From assembly GCA_902475645.1 (NCBI GenBank), contig CABSAH010000087.1:1-7585 (forward strand): a stretch of DNA of 7,585 nt, read 5' to 3'. Positions 1 through 5,773 of the stretch are shown piece after piece. The notes beneath the pieces are model-generated. The model had not been told where the DNA came from and made no database searches. It saw only the letters and a program-made list of their open reading frames with translations. Made by a program: the position numbers and the translations under genes. Source of the DNA: an uncultured Christensenellaceae bacterium (GTDB lineage: Bacteria; Bacillota; Clostridia; Christensenellales; CAG-138). Positions within the stretch are counted from its first letter, which is position 1; each line of letters opens with the position of its first letter.

Positions 1-689
1 TCCTGCTCCACGCGCTTCTGTATGCCCTCCATGCGCGCATCAAGGCTTGCGCCCAGCGTTGCGCATTCAAGCAGCTCCTTTGTTATTTCGGCGCGGATAT
101 AGTCCGGCACGTCCTTTTTGTAGTTTATTTTGTGTTCAAGGCTTGCCCACCAGTCCATTGATATTGTGCGGAACTGCACCTCAACCTTCATCATGCGCTT
201 TTTATCGTGCAAAAATATGGGCGTTTCAACTATCAAGTGCAGGCTGCGGTAGCCGTTGGGCTTGGGGTTCTTTATATAATCCTTGTATTCTATAACGCGG
301 ATATCGTCCTGCTTGGCGAACGATTCGGAAAGCGTATATATGTCGCTCGGGTACGAGCATATTACGCGCACGCCCGCAATGTCGTTTATGTTTTTCTCTA
401 TGCTGTCTATCGAAATGCCTATGCCCTTGCGCGACGCCTTTTCTATTATGCTGTCCAGCGATTTAAGGCGGGTTTTTACGCTCTCTATTGGATTGCGGTC
501 ATATTGCAGGGAAAGCTCCTCGTTAAGCACGTTAAACTTGGTGGATACCTCCATCATGGCGCAGCGGTAATACGCCATAAGTTCCCTATACGGCCGCGCG
601 TAATTCTGCATCCAGTTCCTTATGTCGCTTTTGCTCAATCTGGACAGCAAAAGCTGCTCCAAGCCCTGCATCTCGCTGAGATTTATCAT
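1..689 (-). CDS. relQ: Small alarmone synthetase (RelQ/YjbM-type GTP pyrophosphokinase), 3' end outside window
   Basis: Transfers pyrophosphate from ATP to GTP or GDP to make (p)ppGpp, the stringent-response alarmone, in the cytosol. I read 229 residues; the frame runs off the window's left edge. Seen in order: a helical N-terminus, NPIESVKTRLKSLDSIIEK (67-84), INDIAGVRVICSY (101-113) with the probable Mg-binding Asp103, the G-loop YKDYIKNPKPNGYRSLH (135-151) whose Tyr147 should stack on the guanine base, and VEVQFRT (169-175) with the probable catalytic Glu170. There is no HD hydrolase domain upstream and the length is near the 210-270 residues usual for this family, so it is a stand-alone synthetase and not a long RelA/SpoT. 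The start is the first ATG after an in-frame TAG; an AAGGCGG-like site lies about 14 nt upstream, a little far. EVQFRT replaces the more common EVQIRT. It is divergent from the hydrolase at 877. RelQ rather than RelP is my best guess for the subtype. Confidence 0.9.
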   Translation of the reverse strand, partial: MINLSEMQGLEQLLLSRLSKSDIRNWMQNYARPYRELMAYYRCAMMEVSTKFNVLNEELSLQYDRNPIESVKTRLKSLDSIIEKASRKGIGISIDSIEKNINDIAGVRVICSYPSDIYTLSESFAKQDDIRVIEYKDYIKNPKPNGYRSLHLIVETPIFLHDKKRMMKVEVQFRTISMDWWASLEHKINYKKDVPDYIRAEITKELLECATLGASLDARMEGIQKRVEQ

Positions 690-736
690 AATTAAAACCA
701 GTTCCGCCTTTCGTTCATGCTGCTATTTCATCTTTA

Positions 737-766
737 ATTATAATCATTTTCAAAGCGCCGCGTCTA
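737..766 (-). promoter_or_regulatory. Candidate sigma-A promoter for the alarmone synthetase
   Basis: On the minus strand a perfect TATAAT (742-737) lies about 48 nt upstream of the start codon. An 18-bp spacer separates it from a weak -35, TAGACG (766-761; 4 of 6 matches). The -10 is convincing and the -35 is not. Confidence 0.4.
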
Positions 767-811
767 TGCGTGCATTGTGACGAAAAAGCAAAACTTTTCA
801 CGCGGGGCGTA

Positions 812-845
812 TTGTCAGCGTATCGGCGCGGTGCTAATATATAAT
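812..845 (+). promoter_or_regulatory. Candidate sigma-A promoter for the beta-lactamase-fold gene
   Basis: TTGTCA (812-817; 5 of 6) is followed after 17 bp by TAATAT (835-840; 4 of 6). A perfect TATAAT overlaps at 840-845, but its 22-bp spacer is too long for that -35. The A/T-rich patch and the short leader before the GGAGA ribosome binding site (about 865-869) make a promoter here likely, though the exact -10 is unclear. Confidence 0.45.
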
Positions 846-876
846 TCATACCGATTTTGATAACGGAGACAGCATT

Positions 877-1650
877 ATGAACAGCGAAGCCATAATATCA
901 AAGCTTAAGGCCGTTCCCGGCAACGTGGGGTTCTATTATAAGGACCTTACCACCGGCGAAACGCTTGGCTACAACGAAAACGAGCCGTTTGAAGCGGCAA
1001 GCGTAATAAAGCTTCCGGTGTACATGATAATAATGAAGCTATCGCACGAGGGCAAGCTGAGCCTTGGCGAAAAGCTTACCTGCCGCCATGCGGACAAGCT
1101 GCCGCCCTGCGGCGCGCTGTATTTCTTTACGGATGAGCCGATTGTGGATATTCAAACGCTGTGCGCATTGATGATAACCATATCGGACAACACGGCGACG
1201 AATATGCTTATAAACCGCTTGGGAATTGATTTTCTCAATGCGGAATTCAAGAATATTGGCCTTGAAAAGACCCATATAGAGCGGCTGCTGTTCGATAGCG
1301 AGGCGGGCGCGCAGGGCAAATGCAACTATATCGTTCCTGCCGAGATGGGTATGCTGCTGGAGCGGGTATACCGCCGCACATTCGTTTCAAGGGAAGTGAG
1401 CGAGGCGATAGAAAAGCTTCTGCTTGAACAGCAGATAAACCACAAAATACCGGGCTATCTCAGCGGCGATATCGCCGTTGCGCACAAAACGGGCGAGGAC
1501 GAGGGTTTGACAAACGACGTTGGCATAGTGTATGCCGAAAGGCCGTTCGTTGCAGCCTTTGCAAGCTATAACACCGATGTTCCCGCGGCGGAAATAGCCA
1601 TACGCGAAATCTCCCGCGATTTGGCCGGAATTGCGCCGTATAGGGCGTAA
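877..1650 (+). CDS. Class A beta-lactamase-fold serine hydrolase, no signal peptide
   Basis: A 257-residue protein of the beta-lactamase / penicillin-binding-protein fold (beta-lactamase2-like family). All three active-site motifs are present in order: SVIK (42-45, nucleophile Ser42 and Lys45), SDN (103-105) and KTG (204-206). The segment between SDN and KTG, where class A enzymes carry the omega loop and deacylating Glu166, holds LLFDSEAGAQGKCNYIVPAEM (137-157). Glu142 could fill the role, but by eye the loop is about five residues shorter than in TEM, so real beta-lactam turnover is uncertain. No N-terminal hydrophobic segment is visible, so the protein is probably cytosolic, unusual for a resistance enzyme. 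The start ATG has a GGAGA site 8 nt upstream. It stands alone, between the divergent alarmone synthetase and a two-way terminator. It might instead be a peptidase or esterase of the same fold; the family call is firm, the substrate unknown. Confidence 0.85.
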   Translation: MNSEAIISKLKAVPGNVGFYYKDLTTGETLGYNENEPFEAASVIKLPVYMIIMKLSHEGKLSLGEKLTCRHADKLPPCGALYFFTDEPIVDIQTLCALMITISDNTATNMLINRLGIDFLNAEFKNIGLEKTHIERLLFDSEAGAQGKCNYIVPAEMGMLLERVYRRTFVSREVSEAIEKLLLEQQINHKIPGYLSGDIAVAHKTGEDEGLTNDVGIVYAERPFVAAFASYNTDVPAAEIAIREISRDLAGIAPYRA

Positions 1651-1717
1651 GTGTCAGGAAGCGTAGGCTTTCGCTCCCCTGCCGCACTCCGGCGTGGAAG
1701 CGTTTTATTTGTTAAAA

Positions 1718-1752
1718 GACCCGCGGACAAGCGCCGCGGGTCGTATTGTTTC
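1718..1752. terminator. Two-way intrinsic terminator between convergent genes
   Basis: A perfect 9-bp GC-rich stem, GACCCGCGG (1718-1726) with CCGCGGGTC (1734-1742), encloses a 7-nt loop. On the plus strand it is followed by a T-rich tail (GTATTGTTT). On the minus strand the hairpin is followed by TTTTAACAAATAAAA. It therefore suits termination of both the 877-1650 gene and the convergent LysR gene. Confidence 0.8.
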
Positions 1753-1767
1753 ATCATTTAATTAAGG

Positions 1768-2670
1768 TTACTTCTCCTCCTCCGCGCTTTCGCCGAGGAC
1801 GATTTGTATGAACCGCTCCGCCGCCGGAGAAAGCGGCACGCCTTCAAGGGATATAAGGCCTATGTTGCGGCTGGGCATGGGCGTTTTAAGCTTTATTTCA
1901 AACAGCTCGCCGCTGTCTATCGCCTCCGCCGCAAATTCATACGTTACGCAAGCCACGCCAAGGCCGATTTTGGCGAACTCAACCAGCAGGCTGTGCGCGC
2001 CAAGCTCTATTTCCGGGCGAAGCGTTACGCCGCACACCGCCGCAAAATCATCCTGATACTTTCTGGAGTTGGACGCCTTTTCAAGCAGCACCAGCGGCTC
2101 ACGCGAAAGCTCCTCCAGCGTTACCTGCCTGTTCATAAGGTGCTTGAACCGCCCCGACGCCACGAAAACATCATGCACCTTCAGCACCTCCTTAACCGAA
2201 AGCGCGCTGTCTATAACCGGAAGGTTTACAAGCGCAATATCCACCTTACCCACCTTCAAAAGCTCCACCGTATCAGGCGTTGTGCGGTTAGTTACCTGAA
2301 GCTGAATATCGGGATATTCGGAATGGAATTTTTCAAGATACGGCAGCAGGAAATACTGGCACAGCGTATCGCTTGCGCCTATCATAAGGCCGCCCGATTG
2401 CAGTGTGCGCATCCTGTTCAGCTTATCCTCCGCCGCCGCTATCAGGCTTACGGCCTTATCGGCATAGCTATACAGCATTCTTCCTTCGCTGGTCAGCGAT
2501 ATGCCGCGGCTGGTGCGGGTAAACAGCGTGCAGCCCAGCGTATATTCAAGCCTGTGCATGGATTGGCTTATTGCGGGCTGGCTTACATAAAGCTCCCGCG
2601 CGGCATGGGAAAGGCTTCCGCAGCGCGCAACGGTGCAAAATATGCTGTATAAATCAAGGTCGGTAGGCAT
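1768..2670 (-). CDS. LysR-type transcriptional regulator
   Basis: A 300-residue protein, typical for the family. The N-terminus (about 1-60) is the winged helix-turn-helix: LYSIFCTVARCGSLSHAARE (8-27), then the recognition helix around VSQPAISQSMHRLE (29-42) and the wing LFTRTSRGISLTSEG (49-63). A linker helix follows, then a two-lobed periplasmic-binding-protein-like effector domain (about 95-295) with GGLMIGASDTL (93-103) and VDIALVNLPV (143-152). The frame stays open further upstream, but I place the start at 2670 because GGAGGAA lies 7 nt before that ATG (2684-2678) and the LysR homology begins right there; the longer version would add 22 unrelated residues and overlap the promoter. It is divergent from the hydrolase/glycosylase operon and probably regulates it as well as itself. 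The effector cannot be read from the sequence. Confidence 0.93.
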   Translation of the reverse strand: MPTDLDLYSIFCTVARCGSLSHAARELYVSQPAISQSMHRLEYTLGCTLFTRTSRGISLTSEGRMLYSYADKAVSLIAAAEDKLNRMRTLQSGGLMIGASDTLCQYFLLPYLEKFHSEYPDIQLQVTNRTTPDTVELLKVGKVDIALVNLPVIDSALSVKEVLKVHDVFVASGRFKHLMNRQVTLEELSREPLVLLEKASNSRKYQDDFAAVCGVTLRPEIELGAHSLLVEFAKIGLGVACVTYEFAAEAIDSGELFEIKLKTPMPSRNIGLISLEGVPLSPAAERFIQIVLGESAEEEK

Positions 2671-2707
2671 AATATGCTTCCTCCATCTTTTCAGGGTATT
2701 GCATTTG

Positions 2708-2736
2708 ATTATACATACCATTGCGTCATAATGCAA
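2708..2736 (-). promoter_or_regulatory. Candidate promoter of the LysR gene
   Basis: On the minus strand a perfect TATAAT (2713-2708) lies 17 bp downstream of TTGCAT (2736-2731; matches only the TTG of the -35 consensus). The predicted transcript would begin near 2701, giving a leader of about 30 nt with the GGAGG site. The dyad at 2720-2737 covers the -35 and most of the spacer, so a protein bound there should block this promoter, as expected for LysR self-repression. Confidence 0.5.
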
Positions 2737-2737
2737 T
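2720..2737. promoter_or_regulatory. Candidate LysR operator (recognition dyad)
   Basis: An inverted repeat, ATTGC-N8-GCAAT, lies in the divergent intergenic region. Extra copies of the half-site flank it: ATTGC at 2698-2702 and GCAAT at 2757-2761. Its centre is about 61 bp upstream of the start site predicted for the hydrolase operon, the usual position of a LysR recognition site. It is 18 bp overall and does not fit a strict 15-bp T-N11-A box. Confidence 0.45.
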
Positions 2738-2745
2738 AAGTTTTT

Positions 2746-2755
2746 CTAATATTAG
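2746..2755. promoter_or_regulatory. Palindrome at the -40 position of the hydrolase promoter
   Basis: CTAATATTAG is a perfect 10-bp palindrome centred about 40 bp upstream of the predicted start site of the hydrolase operon. LysR proteins usually contact a second, activation site in this place. Short A/T palindromes arise by chance, so this is suggestive only. Confidence 0.3.
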
Positions 2756-2774
2756 TGCAATATTCCGCGTCGGA

Positions 2775-2783
2775 TGTTATAAT
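2775..2783 (+). promoter_or_regulatory. Extended -10 promoter for the hydrolase/glycosylase operon
   Basis: TGTTATAAT is a perfect extended -10 element (TG at 2775-2776, TATAAT at 2778-2783). The sequence 17 bp further up, GTGCAA (2755-2760), is a poor -35, as is common for promoters that need an activator. The predicted start site is near 2790, about 30 nt before the start codon. Confidence 0.6.
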
Positions 2784-2820
2784 AGGAACAAATCGCATCA
2801 ACTGCAAGGAGGAAATTCAA

Positions 2821-3732
2821 ATGGAACAGGCCTTACGTTCGTCAACGGGGCTATGCAGCATAAACATCCGTTTCTGGGAGCCGGAAAACCAGCCGCCGCG
2901 CGCCGTATTGACCATTATGCACGGCATGGCTGAGCACGTGGACAGATATAATGATTTTGCAGGATTTCTCACTAAAAACGGCATTGCCGTAGCCGCTGCG
3001 GACATGGTATCGCACGGCAAAAGCATAAGCGAAAACGGTATCCGCGGCTATTTCGGGCCGGAAAACGGCTGGGACAGGCTTATTGACGATGCGCTGAGCG
3101 TGCATGAGGTCATAAAGCAAGCTTATCCCTCTATCCCCTGCTTCCTTCTCGGCCACAGCATGGGCTCCTTCCTTGCGCGCTCCTATGCGGCGCGGCACGG
3201 CGGGGACATAGATGCATTCGTGTTCTGCGGCACGGCGGGGCACAATCCTGCCATGCCGATAGCAAAGCTTGTTGCAAATGCGGAGATAAAGCGCACCGGC
3301 GGCAATGTGCCGAGCAAAAAAATCGATTCGCTGGCATTCGGCGCATACAATAAGCCCTTCGAGCGGAGGACGGAGTTCGACTGGCTCAGCGCGGACCAAG
3401 CGAATGTTGACCGCTATATTGCCGACCCGCTTTGCGGCTTTACGTTCACCGCCGCGGCGTTCCGCGATTTGTTCACGGGGCTTGAGGAGGTATCCCGCAA
3501 GGACTGGGCGGCAAAGGTGCCAAACAAGCCCATACTGGTGATAGCGGGCGACAAGGACCCCGTCGGGAGCATGGGCAAGGGGCCTAAGGAGGTTGCAGCG
3601 CGGCTTACCGACAGCGGCCACGACGTTTTATTCAAGCTTTACCCGAATATGCGGCACGAAATACTCAACGAAACCGATAGGGAGACCGTTTGGAAGGACG
3701 TGCTGGATTTCCTAAATATGCATATAGGCTAA
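2821..3732 (+). CDS. Alpha/beta hydrolase, monoacylglycerol lipase / lysophospholipase-like (serine aminopeptidase S33 fold)
   Basis: A 303-residue enzyme predicted to hydrolyse a lipid ester such as a monoacylglycerol or lysophospholipid in the cytosol. Family marks are clear: HGMAEHVDRY (34-43) with the oxyanion-hole region, AAADMVSHGKS (58-68), the nucleophile elbow GHSMG (111-115, Ser113), the acid in AGDKDPVG (242-249, probably Asp246) and the catalytic His279 in MRHEILNE. A cap region of about 90 residues lies between strand and acid, as in monoacylglycerol lipases. There is no signal peptide or membrane helix. I choose the ATG at 2821 because AAGGAGG (2806-2812) lies 8 nt upstream; the open frame extends back to 2755, but that would place the start inside the promoter. 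The uracil-DNA glycosylase follows after 10 bp, so the two are probably co-transcribed. Esterase, lipase or peptidase specificity cannot be told apart by sequence alone. Confidence 0.9.
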   Translation: MEQALRSSTGLCSINIRFWEPENQPPRAVLTIMHGMAEHVDRYNDFAGFLTKNGIAVAAADMVSHGKSISENGIRGYFGPENGWDRLIDDALSVHEVIKQAYPSIPCFLLGHSMGSFLARSYAARHGGDIDAFVFCGTAGHNPAMPIAKLVANAEIKRTGGNVPSKKIDSLAFGAYNKPFERRTEFDWLSADQANVDRYIADPLCGFTFTAAAFRDLFTGLEEVSRKDWAAKVPNKPILVIAGDKDPVGSMGKGPKEVAARLTDSGHDVLFKLYPNMRHEILNETDRETVWKDVLDFLNMHIG

Positions 3733-3742
3733 GGGGAGGACA

Positions 3743-4312
3743 ATGGCGCATTACGATTGGGCAACGCTATATAAAAAGCTTGAAGGCTGCACGGACTGCG
3801 GCCTTTGCAGGAGCCGCACAAACGTTGTTATAGGCGACGGCAATCCGCAGGCGAAAATAATGCTTATAGGCGAAGGCCCCGGGCGGGATGAGGACATGCA
3901 GGGCTATCCCTTCGTAGGCGCGGCAGGCAAACTGCTGGATAAGATGCTTGCCGCAATAGACCTTGACCGAAGCAGGGTATATATTGCAAACGTTGTAAAA
4001 TGCCGCCCGCCGCAGAACCGCACCCCGCTTGAAAGCGAGGCTGTTGCCTGTCTGCCGCATCTTAGGGCGCAGGCGGCGCTGATACAGCCCAGAATAATCG
4101 TTTGCCTTGGCAAAACGGCGGCAATGTACGTTATAGACCGCGAAATACGCATCACGCGCGACCGCGGCATATGGCGCATAAAAAAGGGCGTGTGGATGCT
4201 GCCCACGTTCCACCCCGCCGCCCTTTTGCGCGACGAAAGCAAAAAGCGCGACGCATGGGACGATATGCGTTCGCTGAGGGATAAAATAAAGGAGCTTGGG
4301 CTGGACGGATAA
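3743..4312 (+). CDS. Uracil-DNA glycosylase, family 4 (iron-sulfur type)
   Basis: Removes uracil from DNA to begin base excision repair. The 189-residue length is typical. Four cysteines fit the 4Fe-4S ligands of family 4 enzymes: Cys16 and Cys19 (CTDC), Cys87 (VKCRPP) and Cys103 (ACLPH). Cys22 is an extra cysteine next to the cluster. Motif 1 is GEGPGRDED (43-51), followed by GYPFVGAAGKLLDKML (54-69), and motif 2 is TFHPAALLR (155-163) with His157. The GEGPG form replaces the more common GEAPG; both occur in the superfamily. The ribosome site AGGGGAGG (3732-3739) overlaps the stop codon of the upstream hydrolase and lies only 3 nt from the ATG. The gene is the second in that operon and ends at a strong terminator. 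A DNA-repair enzyme behind a lipase-like gene has no obvious functional logic. Confidence 0.93.
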   Translation: MAHYDWATLYKKLEGCTDCGLCRSRTNVVIGDGNPQAKIMLIGEGPGRDEDMQGYPFVGAAGKLLDKMLAAIDLDRSRVYIANVVKCRPPQNRTPLESEAVACLPHLRAQAALIQPRIIVCLGKTAAMYVIDREIRITRDRGIWRIKKGVWMLPTFHPAALLRDESKKRDAWDDMRSLRDKIKELGLDG

Positions 4313-4319
4313 AATAAAG

Positions 4320-4355
4320 GCAGGAAGCGTTTTTCCGGTAAGCTTCCTGCTTTTT
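4320..4355. terminator. Two-way intrinsic terminator between convergent genes
   Basis: A perfect 9-bp stem, GCAGGAAGC (4320-4328) with GCTTCCTGC (4342-4350), has a 13-nt loop and TTTTT at 4351-4355 for plus-strand transcripts. On the minus strand the hairpin is followed by CTTTATTTTAT. It should end the glycosylase operon and the convergent SWIM gene. Confidence 0.85.
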
Positions 4356-4359
4356 ATAT

Positions 4360-4824
4360 TCAGTCCTCAAACAGCCCGCATCTATCCATAAACATCTCGC
4401 GCTGCCAATCCGGCCCGTCCAGAAGCACCTCCAGCAGAGCATCCTGCAATTCGTCCTTCTTCATTCGCCTTATGTAGCCTTCAAGCGTCAGCTCATCCTC
4501 CATGCGGCGCTTTTCTTCCTCCTCAAGGTATGCGTTCAGCTCGTTAATGTAGTTCTTTGCCTCTTGCGGATATGCGGCAAAGTACAGCGCCACCATGTGC
4601 TTGCACACAGTGCGCGGTTTTCCCTCCACATACGGACATTCGCATTGGCACTGATACGGCTGCACTTCATCTATGTATACGTTGTATTCCGCTCCGTTGC
4701 TCCCCGCTACCCTGCCCTGCCACTTTTGCTCGCCCGCGCTTTCTATTTGCAGCACCTTTTTGTCTATAAAATACATATACCCTCGATGCACGGTTTGTCC
4801 CTTTGTATTGGAAATAATGCTCAT
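4360..4824 (-). CDS. Small stand-alone SWIM zinc-finger protein
   Basis: A 154-residue protein with a SWIM-type zinc-binding motif, CxC-x10-CxH: Cys61, Cys63, Cys74 and His76 in CECPYVEGKPRTVCKH. Cys59 adds a third cysteine just before it. The N-terminal 55 residues look like the beta-rich lead-in common to SWIM proteins (GQTVHRGYMYFIDKKVLQI..., 9-27). After the finger comes an acidic, charged helical tail (about 90-154) with EEEEKRRMEDE (101-111), perhaps coiled-coil. SWIM domains bind DNA or protein and are often parts of large proteins, for example beside SNF2 helicases; here the domain stands alone. The ATG has a GGAG site about 10 nt upstream (ACGGAGAATTATACA). No partner gene lies on this strand. 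The finger call is firm; the cellular role is unknown. Confidence 0.85.
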   Translation of the reverse strand: MSIISNTKGQTVHRGYMYFIDKKVLQIESAGEQKWQGRVAGSNGAEYNVYIDEVQPYQCQCECPYVEGKPRTVCKHMVALYFAAYPQEAKNYINELNAYLEEEEKRRMEDELTLEGYIRRMKKDELQDALLEVLLDGPDWQREMFMDRCGLFED

Positions 4825-4859
4825 TGTATAATTCTCCGTTTCGTGCGGTTTATGGATTG

Positions 4860-4889
4860 ATTATACATCAACCACAGTCCAGCGCACAA
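4860..4889 (-). promoter_or_regulatory. Candidate promoter of the SWIM gene
   Basis: On the minus strand a perfect TATAAT (4865-4860) is preceded after 18 bp by TTGTGC (4889-4884; only TTG matches the -35). The 12-nt stretch ATGTATAATCAA around this -10 also occurs at the -10 of the LysR gene. Confidence 0.4.
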
Positions 4890-4932
4890 GCGCCTATGCG
4901 CCGTCCGCGCGGCACACCCGCCTCCGTTCCCG

Positions 4933-4961
4933 TCATATCCCCCGATTTTCGCGCATATTCT
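4933..4961 (+). promoter_or_regulatory. Candidate SigE-type promoter for sigK
   Basis: TCATATC (4933-4939) matches the SigE -35 pattern (K-M-A-T-A-T-W) at six of seven positions. After a 14-bp spacer, CATATTCT (4954-4961) matches the SigE -10 (CATACA-T) at CATA and the final T. The start site would be near 4968, just before the AGGAGG site. In Bacillus and clostridia sigK is transcribed in the mother cell by SigE, so element and gene agree. No sigma-A promoter is evident in the same stretch. Confidence 0.55.
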
Positions 4962-4988
4962 TAATATGCCTTAGGAGGTATAAAGGAT

Positions 4989-5678
4989 ATGTTCGTTTGG
5001 CTTGTTCGGCTTTTTTCGCGGCTGTTTTTCTTTACCGGATACGTTGGGCTAAACAGCTCATTCCCCGACCCGCTCACCGCGGCGGAGGAGCGGCGGTGCC
5101 TTGACGCCATGGCGCAGGGCGACGAGGCTGCCCGCGATAAGCTTATAGAGCATAATCTAAGGCTTGTTGCGCACATTGCAAAAAAGTACGCCTCGCCCAA
5201 GCGCGACAGCGACGACCTTATTTCAATAGGCACGGTTGGGCTTATAAAGGCCGTGTCCACATTCAATACGTCAAGGAGCAAAACGCTTGCGGCATATGCG
5301 GCAAGGTGTATAGAAAACGAAATACTCATGTCCCTGCGTGCGGAAAAGAAGCAAAGCGGTGAGGTATATCTTATGGAGCCGATAGGGACGGACAGCGACG
5401 GGAACGAAATAACGCTTTGCGATATACTCGGCACGGACGCAGACCAGGTGCATAACGATGCGCAGCGCAGCATGGATGCGGAGCGGCTTTGGCAGGCGAT
5501 AGACGATGCGCTGAGCGCGCGGGAGCGCACCGTTGTTAAGCTCCGCTACGGCATACCATGCGGCAGATGCATGGCGCAGCGCGAGGTGGCGTCAATATTG
5601 GGCATATCAAGAAGCTATGTTTCCCGCCTTGAAAAGAAGGCGCTGACTAAGCTTTATATCCGCCTTGGCGATAAATAA
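4989..5678 (+). CDS. sigK: Sporulation RNA polymerase sigma factor SigK (pro-form)
   Basis: A 229-residue sigma-70-family factor that directs late mother-cell transcription (coat and cortex genes) in endospore formation. Order: a hydrophobic leader (1-20, MFVWLVRLFSRLFFFTGYVG) resembling the pro-sequence cut by the SpoIVFB membrane protease; the SigK-like FPDPLT (25-30); region 2 with IEHNLRLVAHIAKKY (53-67), DDLISIGTVGLIKAV (75-89) and AAYAARCIENEILMSLR (101-117); and region 4 with a helix-turn-helix in QREVASILGISRSYVSRLEKK (197-217). Compared with SigE, the leader and the FPxPL motif favour SigK. It is about the usual length and uninterrupted, unlike sigK genes split by a skin element. Odd points: Cys-Gly-Arg-Cys at 191-194, where relatives carry charged residues before TQRE, and Ala101 where a Thr is usual. 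AGGAGG (4973-4978) lies 10 nt before the ATG. Probably driven by SigE. Confidence 0.92.
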   Translation: MFVWLVRLFSRLFFFTGYVGLNSSFPDPLTAAEERRCLDAMAQGDEAARDKLIEHNLRLVAHIAKKYASPKRDSDDLISIGTVGLIKAVSTFNTSRSKTLAAYAARCIENEILMSLRAEKKQSGEVYLMEPIGTDSDGNEITLCDILGTDADQVHNDAQRSMDAERLWQAIDDALSARERTVVKLRYGIPCGRCMAQREVASILGISRSYVSRLEKKALTKLYIRLGDK

Positions 5679-5685
5679 TCAATGC

Positions 5686-5714
5686 TTGACAAAGCAAAAA
5701 TTCGGTAGTATCTT
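5686..5714 (+). promoter_or_regulatory. Candidate sigma-A promoter of the PII-like/antiporter operon
   Basis: A perfect TTGACA (5686-5691), 17 bp, then TATCTT (5709-5714; 4 of 6). The -35 starts 8 bp after the sigK stop codon. The predicted start site is near 5721, giving a leader of about 77 nt. Confidence 0.6.
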
Positions 5715-5732
5715 TCAATGCGGTCAATGCGG
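5715..5732 (+). repeat. Perfect 9-bp tandem duplication at the predicted start site
   Basis: TCAATGCGG occurs twice head to tail (5715-5723 and 5724-5732), directly after the -10 element. It could be an operator placed over the start site, or a chance slippage duplication. Confidence 0.7.
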
Positions 5733-5739
5733 TAAAAAA

Positions 5740-5773
5740 AGCGCCCGTTTAGGGCGCTGCAATAGATTTTGCA
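5740..5773 (+). promoter_or_regulatory. Structured leader (two hairpins) of the PII-like/antiporter operon
   Basis: A strong hairpin, AGCGCCC (5740-5746) with GGGCGCT (5752-5758) and a 5-nt loop, is preceded by seven A residues (5734-5740). A weaker hairpin follows: TGCAA (5758-5762) with TTGCA (5769-5773). The ribosome site AGGAAGG (5784-5790) comes 10 nt later. On the plus strand no U-run follows, so this is not a normal terminator for sigK. On the minus strand the hairpin plus T-run would stop antisense transcription. I do not recognise a known riboswitch class. Confidence 0.5.

Noticed and set aside
207..695. Plus-strand open frame of 162 codons at the left end.
   Set aside because: The opposite strand encodes a RelA/SpoT synthetase domain with all motifs, so this frame is a shadow.
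777..801. Imperfect inverted repeat (GTGA-cg-AAAA with TTTTCAC) between the two divergent genes at the left.
   Set aside because: The arms are A/T-rich and bulged, with no tail or conserved context; chance is likely.
1804..2652. Long plus-strand open frame of 282 codons.
   Set aside because: It lies antisense to the well-supported LysR gene, has a basic, low-information translation and no ribosome site; it is a shadow of codon bias.
2851..3621. Long minus-strand open frame of 256 codons.
   Set aside because: It is antisense to the alpha/beta hydrolase, whose catalytic motifs are intact; no recognisable domain in the antisense product.
5740..5758. Hairpin as an intrinsic terminator for sigK.
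   Set aside because: On the plus strand it is followed by GCAATAGA and not a U-run, and it lies downstream of the next promoter; only the minus-strand orientation has terminator form.
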